Positions 36,393 to 44,185 of a stretch of 59,964 nt of DNA are shown in pieces. The translations under genes and the position numbers were made by a program. Within the stretch, counting starts at the first letter, position 1. Each line of letters starts with the position of its first letter. Under the pieces are notes generated by a model that worked only from the letters and a program-made list of their open reading frames with translations, was not told where the DNA came from and made no database searches. This DNA is from Clostridia bacterium (GTDB lineage: Bacteria; Bacillota; Clostridia; Christensenellales; Borkfalkiaceae), in contig JAJPYR010000053.1 of NCBI GenBank assembly GCA_021204825.1, forward strand, positions 1 to 59,964, read 5' to 3'.

Positions 36393-36420
36393 ATTATAGC
36401 TTCAAAATGCCAAAAATCAA
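36393..36420 (-). promoter_or_regulatory. Sigma-A-type promoter for the Hsp70-like cluster
   Basis: On the minus strand TTGATT (36415-36420) is followed after 16 bp by TATAAT (36393-36398). Transcription would begin near 36386 and give a leader of about 27 bases before the Hsp70-like gene A. It is the clearest promoter upstream of the cluster. Confidence 0.65.
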
Positions 36421-36570
36421 GCTATAGGACACTAATATGGCCTCTGCAGGCCAATTTGTAAAAAATTGTCTCACAGGCCGGACAGCGCCTGTCATGGAGT
36501 TCCGGATATTGGGCCGGCAATGAATCCTGCGGCTTCCGGCGTCCGGGGGACAGGAATATATTAACTTTCG

Positions 36571-36590
36571 TTTGTGCATTATGCACAAAC
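36571..36590. promoter_or_regulatory. Palindromic operator candidate (copy 2)
   Basis: TTTGTGC-ATTAT-GCACAAA, with perfect arms extending to 36570-36590, matches the dyad at 14594-14613 at 19 of 20 bases. It lies about 150 bp upstream of the cluster promoter. Confidence 0.55.
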
Positions 36591-36772
36591 AAAATATGCA
36601 GATTGAGTGAAATAAGATGAACGGCATTGCCTGGGCACAGCTGCACCATTCTATACAGGCGGCATGCCACGCCGGATTGTCATTATGGTCTCATTGCAGG
36701 AGACATTTTACCTGCGCCGCCCTCCGGATGACCACAGCAGGGAACGGCTGTTATTCCGGATTGGGTTTGAGT

Positions 36773-36805
36773 ATGAACATTTGTTTCTTAGCGGTTCTGA
36801 TGCAA
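36773..36805 (-). promoter_or_regulatory. Recurring ATGAACATTTGTTT element with TTGCAT box
   Basis: The plus-strand segment TATGAACATTTGTTTC (from 36772) recurs at about 6521 upstream of rarA, there followed at similar distance by ATGCAA. On the minus strand both read TTGCAT, 18-19 bp, AATGTTCAT, which could be a weak promoter. GAACATTTGTTT also resembles the Bacillota LexA box. Confidence 0.35.
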
Positions 36806-36840
36806 ACCAATACTTGCATTTTCCGCGGAGACCAGGGCGG

Positions 36841-36867
36841 AAAAAAGCACGGCCGCCGGGGCCGTGC
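36841..36867 (-). terminator. Rho-independent terminator after the first Sel1 gene
   Basis: On the minus strand GCACGGCC, a short loop and GGCCGTGC are followed by six Ts. It begins 31 bp after the stop codon at 36898. Confidence 0.85.
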
Positions 36868-36897
36868 GTGAGAGTGCTGTGCGGATTGCAATGGGGG

Positions 36898-38226
36898 TTA
36901 ATCTTTCTCCGGTGCGGACTTCAGCATGTCCCTGAAGCGGGTCCAGGTGTCCGTGTATGAGCTCTGGCTGAGATGGCGTCTTGCCTCTGCATTTCCGCCT
37001 TCCATGGCTTTTTTGTACCACTCGTCTGCGAGGTCATGACTTGCGTCTGTGCCGCAGCCGTGCTCATAGCAGTGAGCCAGGGCGCACTGCGCGTCCGGGT
37101 CTCCCTGCTCTGCCGCCTGCATGTACTGTTCCAGGGCCAGACGGTACAGCCTGTCTGCCTCCTGAAGGTTCTGCTCCACGCCGGAGCCGCATTCACAGCA
37201 TGCCGCCAGGCCGCACCGGGCGTCTGGAAGGCCCTTGTCCGCCGCCGCTTTGAGGAGCTTTGCACCTTTTTTGTCATCCCTCTTTACGCCTGTTCCGGTG
37301 AGATACATAGCGCCAAGCAGGGTCATTGCGATGTCATCCCCGCGCTCTGAGGCGCGCCTGAACCATTTTGCGGCCTTTTCTGCATTCTGTTTCAAGCCGT
37401 ATCCCATGAGACGGCATATGCCAATCCCGAACAACCCGTCCGGATCATCATCCTTTGCCAGGTCTATGAACCACTCGGCAGCCTCGTCCAGTTTGTTGTA
37501 TGTGAGCTCTACGGATGTCTGGATACCCCATAATTTGCGCTGTCTGGAGCCGTTGCAGCAGTTGTACAGCATCGCAAGGCAGATTTTTGCGGCATCAGTG
37601 CCTTGTGCGGCCGAGCGCCTGTACCACACTGCGGCCTCTTTGAAATCCTGTGTCTCTCCTTTCCCTGTCCTGTGCATCTCCGCCTCAAGAAACTGTGCGT
37701 ACCTGTTGTTTCTGTTCACTGCAGAGAGCGTGAGCCAGTATCCGGCCTCTTCATAATTTTTTTTGACGCCTCTGCCGGTCATGAGCATCTCTCCAAGGAG
37801 GCCGAAGGCATCCTGGCAGCCCTTGTCTGCCGCCTTTCTGATCCATTCATATGCTTTGGGATAATCCCTCTTGACCCCGTCGCCGTTGTAATAGTTGTAC
37901 CCGAGACCGACCATGGCGGCTGCATTGCCCTGCTTTGCGGCCTTCCTGTACCACTTGACAGCCTGTTTGCTGTCTGTCTTAACCAGCATCCCCATGTCAT
38001 ACAGGTCTCCCACCATAGCCTGGGCATCCGCATACCCTTTCTGTGCGGCCTGCCTGTACAGCCTGAAGGCCAGGTCACAATCCGCATCCACTCCGTTTCC
38101 GGAGAAAAAGCATTCCGCAGCCATGAACATGGCTTCCGGATCGCCCTGCTTAGCCATTTCCATGTATGACCTCACAGGTTCAGGGTAATTCTTCTCCTCC
38201 CGTATTTCCTTTTTCTCTTTGCCCAT
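36898..38226 (-). CDS. Sel1-repeat (TPR-like) protein, paralogue 1
   Basis: The 442-residue protein is made of about ten Sel1-like repeats of ~36 residues with the pattern G-D--A---L---Y--G-GV--D---A--W---AA--G, plus a charged N-terminus. Sel1 repeats form superhelical scaffolds for protein binding; no catalytic domain is attached. There is no signal peptide, so it should be cytosolic. AGGAGGG lies just upstream of ATG 38226, which decides this start over an upstream ATG at 38286. A promoter-like TTGCAT/TAACAT pair precedes it (38277-38306). A similar gene lies directly upstream, so this is a tandem duplication. Whether the pair serves the neighbouring 30-kb cluster is unknown. Confidence 0.85.
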   Translation of the reverse strand: MGKEKKEIREEKNYPEPVRSYMEMAKQGDPEAMFMAAECFFSGNGVDADCDLAFRLYRQAAQKGYADAQAMVGDLYDMGMLVKTDSKQAVKWYRKAAKQGNAAAMVGLGYNYYNGDGVKRDYPKAYEWIRKAADKGCQDAFGLLGEMLMTGRGVKKNYEEAGYWLTLSAVNRNNRYAQFLEAEMHRTGKGETQDFKEAAVWYRRSAAQGTDAAKICLAMLYNCCNGSRQRKLWGIQTSVELTYNKLDEAAEWFIDLAKDDDPDGLFGIGICRLMGYGLKQNAEKAAKWFRRASERGDDIAMTLLGAMYLTGTGVKRDDKKGAKLLKAAADKGLPDARCGLAACCECGSGVEQNLQEADRLYRLALEQYMQAAEQGDPDAQCALAHCYEHGCGTDASHDLADEWYKKAMEGGNAEARRHLSQSSYTDTWTRFRDMLKSAPEKD

Positions 38227-38276
38227 ATTCCCTCCTTTGCCTGCTGTATGAGTCATTGCTGCTTTCCGGACACCCA

Positions 38277-38306
38277 ATGTTAGCACATTGCAGATGTCTT
38301 ATGCAA
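38277..38306 (-). promoter_or_regulatory. Putative promoter of Sel1 gene 1
   Basis: On the minus strand TTGCAT (38301-38306), 18 bp, TAACAT (38277-38282). The same TTGCATAAG start and TAAC-T box occur before the second Sel1 gene. Confidence 0.4.
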
Positions 38307-38480
38307 TTGCTTTATGCATTTTGCACGTTGTCCTGCACGAATCTGCCCGCACAAATACGCGGGCAAAGCAATGAATGTAAAATCCGGAACTGGATTCCTT
38401 ATTCTTCATGCACGCAGCTGGGCGGCAAGGCTTTCACGGTCATTTCTGCACAGACTTCAGACAGGAGCGTCCCGGAGCGG

Positions 38481-38508
38481 AAAAGGCACGGCCTGCCGGA
38501 GCCGTGCC
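38481..38508 (-). terminator. Rho-independent terminator after the second Sel1 gene
   Basis: GGCACGGC and GCCGTGCC form a strong stem (38485-38508) followed on the minus strand by TTTT. The stem sequence is nearly that of the terminators at 36841 and 39887. Confidence 0.8.
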
Positions 38509-38540
38509 GGTAATTCGTATGGAGTACGTGTGGTTTAATG

Positions 38541-39719
38541 CTAGAAGTTAATATCCTGTTCGTACTTGCTGAAGTTTATCTGGGCCTCTGTGTTGCCAAG
38601 GTCCGCGGCCTTTTTGAACAGCTCTTTTGCAAGGGTTGTGTTCATTTCAACGCCGTTTCCTTCTTTATACAGGTAAGCGAGGGCGCACATGGCCTGGTCA
38701 TCGCCCAGATCCACGCCTTTTTGGTACTGCTCCGCAGCAAGTTTGTACCATTTGTCCGCTTCAACCTGGCTGCGCTCCGTGCCGGAGCCGGTCGCATAGC
38801 ACATTGCAAGCCCGCACATGCCGTCCGCGCACCCCTGCTCTGCAGCAAGGCGGAACTGCCTCACTGACTCTTCATCGTTTGCCTTCACTACAAGGCCTTG
38901 GATGTAAAGGGCTGCGAGCTTGCTCTGAGCTACGGGATCTCCTTTGTCTGCGGCCGCGGAAAGATACTTTACAGCTTTGTTTGCGCGGTACCTCGCGCCG
39001 AATCCTGTCATATAGCAGACGCTCAGTCCGAATGCAGCATCCCTGTCTCCCTGCTTCGCGCGGGCAGTCAGCCACTCCGATGCTTTTTCATAATCTCCGT
39101 TTGCCAGGCATAAAGATACGTCTATGCCCCAGAGGCTGCGCTCTGTTATGCAGCTGCCTCCGCCGTACAGCAGCGTTAGGGTCATCTCCGCAGCTCTGTT
39201 TTTGTGCATGGCGGAATACCTGTACAGCCTCGTGGCCTCCGGAAGATTTTTTTCAACACCCAATCCAATCCTATACATTTCTCCAAGGACATACTGGGCG
39301 AAATCATCCCCCTGCTCCGCCCCTTTGCGGAACAGCCTCGCTGCCTCATTGTAATCCTGCTCCACTCCCATTCCGGTGATGTACAGTATGCCGAGAAAAG
39401 AGTATGCAGCCAGGTAATCCTGGGCAATTGCTTTTTTGTACCAGTCAGCGGCTACGGCATAATCCGGTTCCACACCCAGACCGTATTGGTAGGAAAATCC
39501 CATGGCGCACTGCGCATACGCCTCACCCTGCACCGCAGCCCTTCTGTACCACTCCAAAGCTTCTGCGGAATCCTGCCGTACCCCGTTTCCCTGTGAATAG
39601 CAGTCTCCAAGCTTGCTTTGGGCTCCCGGTATGCCCTGCTCTGCCGCTTCCTTCAGTTCTTCAATCTCATGCCAGGTCATCTTGTGTGTGTAATCATCCA
39701 TGTAATCCGCCGCTGCCAT
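38541..39719 (-). CDS. Sel1-repeat (TPR-like) protein, paralogue 2
   Basis: The 392-residue protein contains about nine to ten Sel1-like repeats (for example GDCYSQGNGVRQDSAEALEW and GILYITGMGVEQDYNEAARL). Its central, less regular region with SLWGIDVSLCLANGDYEKASEW matches SLWGIQTSVELTYNKLDEAAEW-type sequence in the downstream paralogue, confirming shared descent rather than only shared repeats. It probably acts as a cytosolic scaffold. ATG 39719 is preceded by GGAGGAG; an ATG 15 bp earlier has no such site. Confidence 0.85.
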   Translation of the reverse strand: MAAADYMDDYTHKMTWHEIEELKEAAEQGIPGAQSKLGDCYSQGNGVRQDSAEALEWYRRAAVQGEAYAQCAMGFSYQYGLGVEPDYAVAADWYKKAIAQDYLAAYSFLGILYITGMGVEQDYNEAARLFRKGAEQGDDFAQYVLGEMYRIGLGVEKNLPEATRLYRYSAMHKNRAAEMTLTLLYGGGSCITERSLWGIDVSLCLANGDYEKASEWLTARAKQGDRDAAFGLSVCYMTGFGARYRANKAVKYLSAAADKGDPVAQSKLAALYIQGLVVKANDEESVRQFRLAAEQGCADGMCGLAMCYATGSGTERSQVEADKWYKLAAEQYQKGVDLGDDQAMCALAYLYKEGNGVEMNTTLAKELFKKAADLGNTEAQINFSKYEQDINF

Positions 39720-39767
39720 ATAACGCTCCTCCACGATGCGCCTGTTCCGGCTGCATCAACCCGTTTC

Positions 39768-39796
39768 AAGTTAACATATCGGGCCGGCTTATGCAA
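39768..39796 (-). promoter_or_regulatory. Putative promoter of Sel1 gene 2
   Basis: On the minus strand TTGCAT (39791-39796), 17 bp, TAACTT (39768-39773). It parallels the elements before Sel1 gene 1. A TGCAGCA/TGCTGCA inverted repeat lies immediately upstream, around 39804-39819. Confidence 0.4.
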
Positions 39797-39886
39797 GTTT
39801 ATTGCAGCATATTGCTGCACTTTGCCTTGTATCACGGACATTTGGCAAACAGTCCGGCGGCAGTATGTGCCTGTCCGCAGGATATG

Positions 39887-39924
39887 AAAAGGCACGGCCC
39901 GTACCGGTCCGGCGGGGCTGTGCC
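39887..39924 (-). terminator. Rho-independent terminator after xylB
   Basis: A ten-pair GC-rich stem (39891-39924, one G-U pair) is followed on the minus strand by TTTT. It closes the isomerase/DUF4867/xylulokinase operon. Confidence 0.75.
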
Positions 39925-39958
39925 TTGGATTTCTGTTGCAGTGATGCCTGCGGGCGTC

Positions 39959-41437
39959 TTATGCTCCGTACAGGTCTGCGAATGTGGCCTTGAGAGCGGG
40001 GTACAGCTTGCGGAAGTTTGTGTAGCGGGCCTCGTACTTTGCAGCGGCGTCCGGGTCCGGAAGGATGGTCTCCTTCACGTGCACTATGGATTGGATGGCC
40101 TCCATGGGTGAGGAGTATTCGCCGCAGCCTACCATGGCGAGCATTGCGCCGCCGTATGAGGGACCCTGCTCCGTCTCCACTATGTCCACGGGCATGTTCA
40201 TTATGTCCGCCACTATTTTGCGCCACAGCGGGCTCCTGGCTCCGCCGCCGCAGAGCTTCGTGCGGGTTATCTCAACGCCGTTGGCGCGGGCGGCCTCCAG
40301 GCAGTCCCTGAGGGCAAAGGTTACGCCTTCCAGGACGGCAAGTGTCATGTCCTTGCGGTCTGTATCGGGGCGGAGGCCAATGAAGCATCCGCGGGCGTTC
40401 ACGTCATTGTGCGGAGAGCGCTCTCCCATAAGATACGGCAGGAAGTACACGTCATTGTCCCCTAAGCGGCACTCAAGGTCCTTCTGCTCCTTGGGGTAGT
40501 TCTTGGTCTCAAGGATTCTTTCCATCCACCATCCGTTGCAGCTTGCCGCAGAAAGGATGCAGCCCATGAGATGATATCCGCCGTCTGCATGGCAGAATGA
40601 ATGAAGCTTGTTCTCCTTGTCCTCGGCGTATTCTGCAGCCGAGACGAAGAGCGTGCCGGAAGTGCCGAGGGATATGGTGCATCCGCCCTCTCCCGCCGTT
40701 CCTGTGCCAATGGCAGCCGCTGCATTGTCCCCTGCGCCTGCTATAATCTTCACATCTCCCAGGCCTAAGTCGTCTGCTATGTCCTTCTTTAACGTGCCGG
40801 TAACCTCATAGCTTTCATGGAGCTCTGGGAGCTGCGCAAGAGAGATGCCGCAGATGCCGCACATCTCCTTGGACCAGCAGCGGTTGCGGACATCCAGAAG
40901 GAGCATGCCGCTGGCGTCCGAGAGGTCTGTAGCAAAGGCCCCGGAAAGACGGTATGCTATGTAGTCCTTGGGAAGCATTATCTTGGCAATCCGGGCAAAA
41001 TTGTCCGGCTCGTTGGCCTTGAGCCACAGGAGCTTGGGGGCCGTGAAGCCTGCGAAGGCTATGTTTCCGGTATACTGAGAAAGCTTTGCCTTGCCTATGG
41101 TCTCGTTAAGGTACTTTGTCTCTTTTTCCGTGCGGCCGTCATTCCAGAGGATGCAGGGGCGTATGACCTCGTCCTTCTCGTTGAGGATTACGAGGCCGTG
41201 CATCTGCCCGCCGAAGGATATCCCGCGGACGGAGTCCCTGTCCTGCCCGCAGAGAAGGTCTTTAAGACCCGCTATAACTGCGCTGTACCAGTCCTCCGGA
41301 GACTGCTCGCTCCAGCCCGGATGGGGATATGAGACATTGTAGAACTTCGTGGTCTCGGAGAGGATTCTTCCGTTGGATGATACAAGCAGAAGCTTTACGC
41401 TGCTTGTGCCAAGGTCTATTCCTATGTACGTGTTCAT
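39959..41437 (-). CDS. xylB: Xylulokinase (FGGY kinase family)
   Basis: XylB phosphorylates D-xylulose with ATP to D-xylulose 5-phosphate, which enters the pentose phosphate pathway. The sequence shows the FGGY layout: N-terminal phosphate loop YIGIDLGTSSVKLLL (residues 4-18), SGQMHG-type motif FGGQMHGLV (about 77-85), the GAGDNAAAAIGTG segment with the catalytic aspartate (about 236), and the C-terminal LCGGGARSPLWRKIVADIM motif. The length of 492 residues is typical. It is the last gene of a three-gene operon after a FucI-like isomerase and DUF4867, so its real substrate may be another 2-ketopentose. The ribosome binding site is weak. Confidence 0.9.
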   Translation of the reverse strand: MNTYIGIDLGTSSVKLLLVSSNGRILSETTKFYNVSYPHPGWSEQSPEDWYSAVIAGLKDLLCGQDRDSVRGISFGGQMHGLVILNEKDEVIRPCILWNDGRTEKETKYLNETIGKAKLSQYTGNIAFAGFTAPKLLWLKANEPDNFARIAKIMLPKDYIAYRLSGAFATDLSDASGMLLLDVRNRCWSKEMCGICGISLAQLPELHESYEVTGTLKKDIADDLGLGDVKIIAGAGDNAAAAIGTGTAGEGGCTISLGTSGTLFVSAAEYAEDKENKLHSFCHADGGYHLMGCILSAASCNGWWMERILETKNYPKEQKDLECRLGDNDVYFLPYLMGERSPHNDVNARGCFIGLRPDTDRKDMTLAVLEGVTFALRDCLEAARANGVEITRTKLCGGGARSPLWRKIVADIMNMPVDIVETEQGPSYGGAMLAMVGCGEYSSPMEAIQSIVHVKETILPDPDAAAKYEARYTNFRKLYPALKATFADLYGA

Positions 41438-41490
41438 GATTGCACCGTTAAACTGCTGTTATGCTGCAGATAAGCCGGATAAGCCGTATG

Positions 41491-42096
41491 TTACACCGTT
41501 ATGTTTTCGCCGGTTAAGCCTACGTATGCGCCCTGTTTTGCTTCACTGGAGTCCTTGTGGGCAAGAAGCCACTTGTTTGCGGCCCAGAGCACAGGGTCCT
41601 GCGCGCCTGCAGGACGGGCAAGATTGGTTCCCTGCGGAAGGACTACAATTACACGGAAGCCGGAGCCGGCTACTCCGCAGGGGGCGTAATGAAGGGTTGT
41701 GGCATATACCTCCACCGCTTCCCCCGCAGGGACCAGGAAGGCCTTTACGCTGGATGTGTCCAGCTTGCCGTCCTCTATGTCCTGCCTGCGCGCAAGAAGA
41801 AGGATTATGTCACTGTCCGGGATGTTTATCTCGCTGCTGGTGTGCCACTCCAGGCAGTTGAGGGTCTGGTTGTGGCCGTTGCAGTATCCTATCTGCACAG
41901 GGAGGCCTCCGTACAGCTCGCGCTGCACTGTGTCCTTTGCGGGGCAGGCCTGCAGATCTTTGTCCTCCGGAACGTACACTGTGCCGCCCGCAGGACAGGG
42001 CTTGGCCTTTAAGATGTCCACGAGAGCGGATGTGTCCAGGTCCGGCAGAGAGCCGTACTCTGCAAACTCTTTGTCATGTATACTGTATAATTTCAT
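41491..42096 (-). CDS. DUF4867 cupin-like sugar-operon protein
   Basis: The 201-residue protein fits DUF4867, a family found in sugar operons of Clostridia. It is beta-rich, with a cupin-like central part: the HTSSEINIPDSDIILLLARR segment (about residues 85-104), and HYAPCGV (about 136-142) that supplies a possible metal-binding histidine. Cupin-fold sugar isomerases and mutarotases use such sites, so a sugar-isomer conversion is plausible, but no reaction has been assigned. It lies 53 bp before xylB and 74 bp after the FucI-like isomerase gene. AAGG precedes the start. Confidence 0.75.
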   Translation of the reverse strand: MKLYSIHDKEFAEYGSLPDLDTSALVDILKAKPCPAGGTVYVPEDKDLQACPAKDTVQRELYGGLPVQIGYCNGHNQTLNCLEWHTSSEINIPDSDIILLLARRQDIEDGKLDTSSVKAFLVPAGEAVEVYATTLHYAPCGVAGSGFRVIVVLPQGTNLARPAGAQDPVLWAANKWLLAHKDSSEAKQGAYVGLTGENITV

Positions 42097-42170
42097 GATT
42101 TTGCCTTGCTGGTTTATATAGTATGCAGCCCGGTGCTGGGACTGGGCTGCATATGGATGTCTGTATTGGA

Positions 42171-43658
42171 TTATGCCTTAAAGGGGTTCTCTGTTGGATA
42201 CGGCAGTGCGGCGGGCTGGTTGTAGCCTATCTTCTCTGCGCCGAGATACTTGAAGACCTCAAAGAGAGCCTTGCCGCTCTTTCCGAAGGCTACGGCCGCA
42301 TGATGAGGGAATGCGTTCTGGATTAAGACATGGCGGTAGAAACGGCCCATTTCCTTTACGGCGAAGATGCCTGTCGTGCCGAACGTACGGGTGGGAACGG
42401 GCAGGATCTCTCCCTCTGCCACATATGCGAGAAGATGGTTGTCCGAAGTGCTCTGGAGCCTGTATACGGTTACGGGGCCGGGGACTATGTCTCCCTCTAT
42501 GGTGCCGTTGGTGACTTCAACGGGCAGTGAGCGTGCCATTATCTTCTGGTACTTCATCTCAGGGTTGATGAGCTTGTATGAGCAGGTGTTGCCGCAGTGG
42601 AAGCCCATGAAGACGTCCGTGGGCTTGTAGCCGAACTGCTTTAAGATGTCTGCCGTGTAGATGTCCCTGGGAACGGTGTTGTTGATGTCCAGAATGGTTG
42701 CAGCGTCTCCGGAGACGCAAACGCCTATGTACTCTGAAAGGCACCCGTAGATGTCCACTTCGCATGACACAGGGATGCCGCGGCCGGCTAAGCGGGAGTT
42801 GACGTAGCAGGGAACGCACTTGAACTGCGTCTGGAAAGCGGGCCAGCACTTGCCGGCGAGTGCCACGTATTTTTTGGAGCCCTTGTGTGCCTCTATCCAG
42901 TCCAGAAGGGTTATCTCATACTGCGCAAGGCGGGAAAGGATCTCCGGCTTCTTGTTGCCCTTGCCAAGCTCCCTGGCCATGTCTGCGGCCACTTCAGGGA
43001 TGCGCGGATCATTTGCATGATTGTTGAAGGACTCGAAGAGGTCCAGCTCCGAGTTTTCCTCTATCTCCACGCCGATGTTGTACAGCTGCTGTATAGGGCC
43101 GTTGCAGGCGAAGAAGTTCTGGGGCCTGGGTCCGAAGGTCATGATCTTGAGGTTTTTAAGACCTACAAGGGCGCGCGCGATGGGCACGAAGTCATGTATC
43201 ATGTCCGCGCACTCCTCTGCCGTGCCCACAGGGTACTCCGGTATGTATGCCTTGACGCCGCGGAGCTTTAAGTTGTAGCTTGCGTTGAGCATTCCGCAGA
43301 AAGCATCCCCGCGGTCATCTAAAAGGACGGCTGTGTCTTCCTCTGCGGCTGCGCAGAACATGACGGGGCCGCCAAAATTCTGTGCAAGCATGGTCTCTGA
43401 AATCTCAGGGCCGAAGTTTCCGAGATATACGCACAGTGCGTTGCAGCCTGCGGCGGTTATATCCGCCAAAGCCTGCTGCATGTGGATTTCGCTCTCTACT
43501 ATGCATATGGGGCACACATATATGTCATCTGCGCCGTACTTCTTCTCATATGCCGCAGCCAAAGCTGCCCTGCGTCCTACGGACAGTGATTCCGGGAAGC
43601 AGTCTCTGGATACCGCCACGATGCCTACCTTAATGTCCGGTATGTTCGTCATCTTCAT
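42171..43658 (-). CDS. L-fucose/L-arabinose isomerase family protein
   Basis: This 495-residue protein belongs to the ketol-isomerase fold shared by L-fucose isomerase and L-arabinose isomerase. Features include the N-terminal IKVGIVAVSRDCFPESL, the MTFGPRPQNFFACNG segment (about 165-179), metal-site-type acidic residues in EIEENSELDLFE, and a C-terminal stretch with HCGNTC and HHAAVAFG. It converts an aldose into a ketose. The neighbours imply that a xylulokinase-type enzyme phosphorylates the product, so a pentose such as L- or D-arabinose, lyxose or a related sugar is more likely than L-fucose, as no fuculose aldolase is present. GAGGAGG lies upstream of the start. Confidence 0.82.
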   Translation of the reverse strand: MKMTNIPDIKVGIVAVSRDCFPESLSVGRRAALAAAYEKKYGADDIYVCPICIVESEIHMQQALADITAAGCNALCVYLGNFGPEISETMLAQNFGGPVMFCAAAEEDTAVLLDDRGDAFCGMLNASYNLKLRGVKAYIPEYPVGTAEECADMIHDFVPIARALVGLKNLKIMTFGPRPQNFFACNGPIQQLYNIGVEIEENSELDLFESFNNHANDPRIPEVAADMARELGKGNKKPEILSRLAQYEITLLDWIEAHKGSKKYVALAGKCWPAFQTQFKCVPCYVNSRLAGRGIPVSCEVDIYGCLSEYIGVCVSGDAATILDINNTVPRDIYTADILKQFGYKPTDVFMGFHCGNTCSYKLINPEMKYQKIMARSLPVEVTNGTIEGDIVPGPVTVYRLQSTSDNHLLAYVAEGEILPVPTRTFGTTGIFAVKEMGRFYRHVLIQNAFPHHAAVAFGKSGKALFEVFKYLGAEKIGYNQPAALPYPTENPFKA

Positions 43659-43777
43659 GGAATGACCTCCTCATTATTTCCCCTTCACAAGGGTTCCGGG
43701 TGTATATGATGTTTCTTTTTTTAAGCTGCCAGAACGGCAGGCGGGGCCGGGCCCTAAGGCGCAGGCCTCATGCTCCC

Positions 43778-43783
43778 ATTATA
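43778..43783 (-). promoter_or_regulatory. -10 element of the isomerase/xylB operon
   Basis: CATATAATGGG on the minus strand gives a perfect TATAAT, about 120 bp upstream of the isomerase start. The matching -35 (TATACT at about 43801-43806) is poor, as expected if an activator is needed. Confidence 0.45.
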
Positions 43784-44066
43784 TGCCGTAAAGCTCAGAG
43801 AGTATATAACTATTATGATTATTGTTACAGCATTTTATGCTTTTTTTCGCCCGTACGCAGGACAGGCTGCAGGCGCATATTATTTTTCCCACTGTGAAGC
43901 AGCTTGCAGGAAGTCTCTTCCATGCACTTTTCCGATGCTTTGATTGATGCATATGAACGGAGATATGTGCGATGCATGCCTCTCCTCTGCATGGGCTGTT
44001 TTGCCGCCGGACGGGAAAGTGTGCGCCAGTGTAGATGGCCGCATACGGACGCTCTGCGGGCGCATA

Positions 44067-44083
44067 TGTGCAGTTTGCACAAA
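44067..44083. promoter_or_regulatory. Palindromic operator candidate (copy 3, partial)
   Basis: On the minus strand TTTGTGC-AAACT-GCACA matches the copies at 14594 and 36571 in spacing and in most arm positions, but the right arm ends early. Confidence 0.35.
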
Positions 44084-44105
44084 GAAAGGTTATGCTTGTA
44101 AAGAA

Positions 44106-44129
44106 ACAGCCGGAGGTTGGGCCGGCTGT
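44106..44129 (-). terminator. Rho-independent terminator after the lipoprotein gene
   Basis: ACAGCCGG and CCGGCTGT form an eight-pair stem; on the minus strand TTTCTTT follows. It lies about 57 bp after the stop codon. Confidence 0.75.
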
Positions 44130-44185
44130 CTTGTATTGCGCACGCTTGATGCGTGCTTATTGGGGGATGGGATTGAGCTTGTCTG

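Larger units (their letters stand above)
36360..36897. other. Intergenic region upstream of the Hsp70-like cluster
   Basis: The 538 bp hold, from left to right, the cluster promoter (36393-36420), the 21-bp palindrome (36570-36590), a segment at about 36769-36806 that matches one upstream of rarA, and the terminator of the first Sel1 gene (36841-36867). No credible gene is seen on either strand. Confidence 0.6.
38227..38540. other. Intergenic region between the two Sel1 genes
   Basis: The 314 bp contain the promoter-like elements of the downstream Sel1 gene (38277-38306), a near-match to the TTTGTGC-N5-GCACAAA dyad (TTTATGC-ATTTT-GCAC from 38311), a hairpin GCCCGC/GCGGGC (38345-38364), and the terminator of the upstream Sel1 gene (38481-38508). 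No gene is seen. Confidence 0.5.
43659..44185. other. Intergenic region upstream of the isomerase operon
   Basis: The 527 bp hold the -10 box (43778-43783), an AT-rich stretch (43790-43850), a relative of the TTTGTGC-N5-GCAC dyad (44067-44083) and the lipoprotein terminator (44106-44129). I found no gene; the open frames here lack ribosome binding sites. Confidence 0.5.

Noticed and set aside
42171..43658. Naming the isomerase fucI
   Set aside because: No fuculokinase or fuculose-phosphate aldolase accompanies it, and the family includes enzymes for several aldoses.
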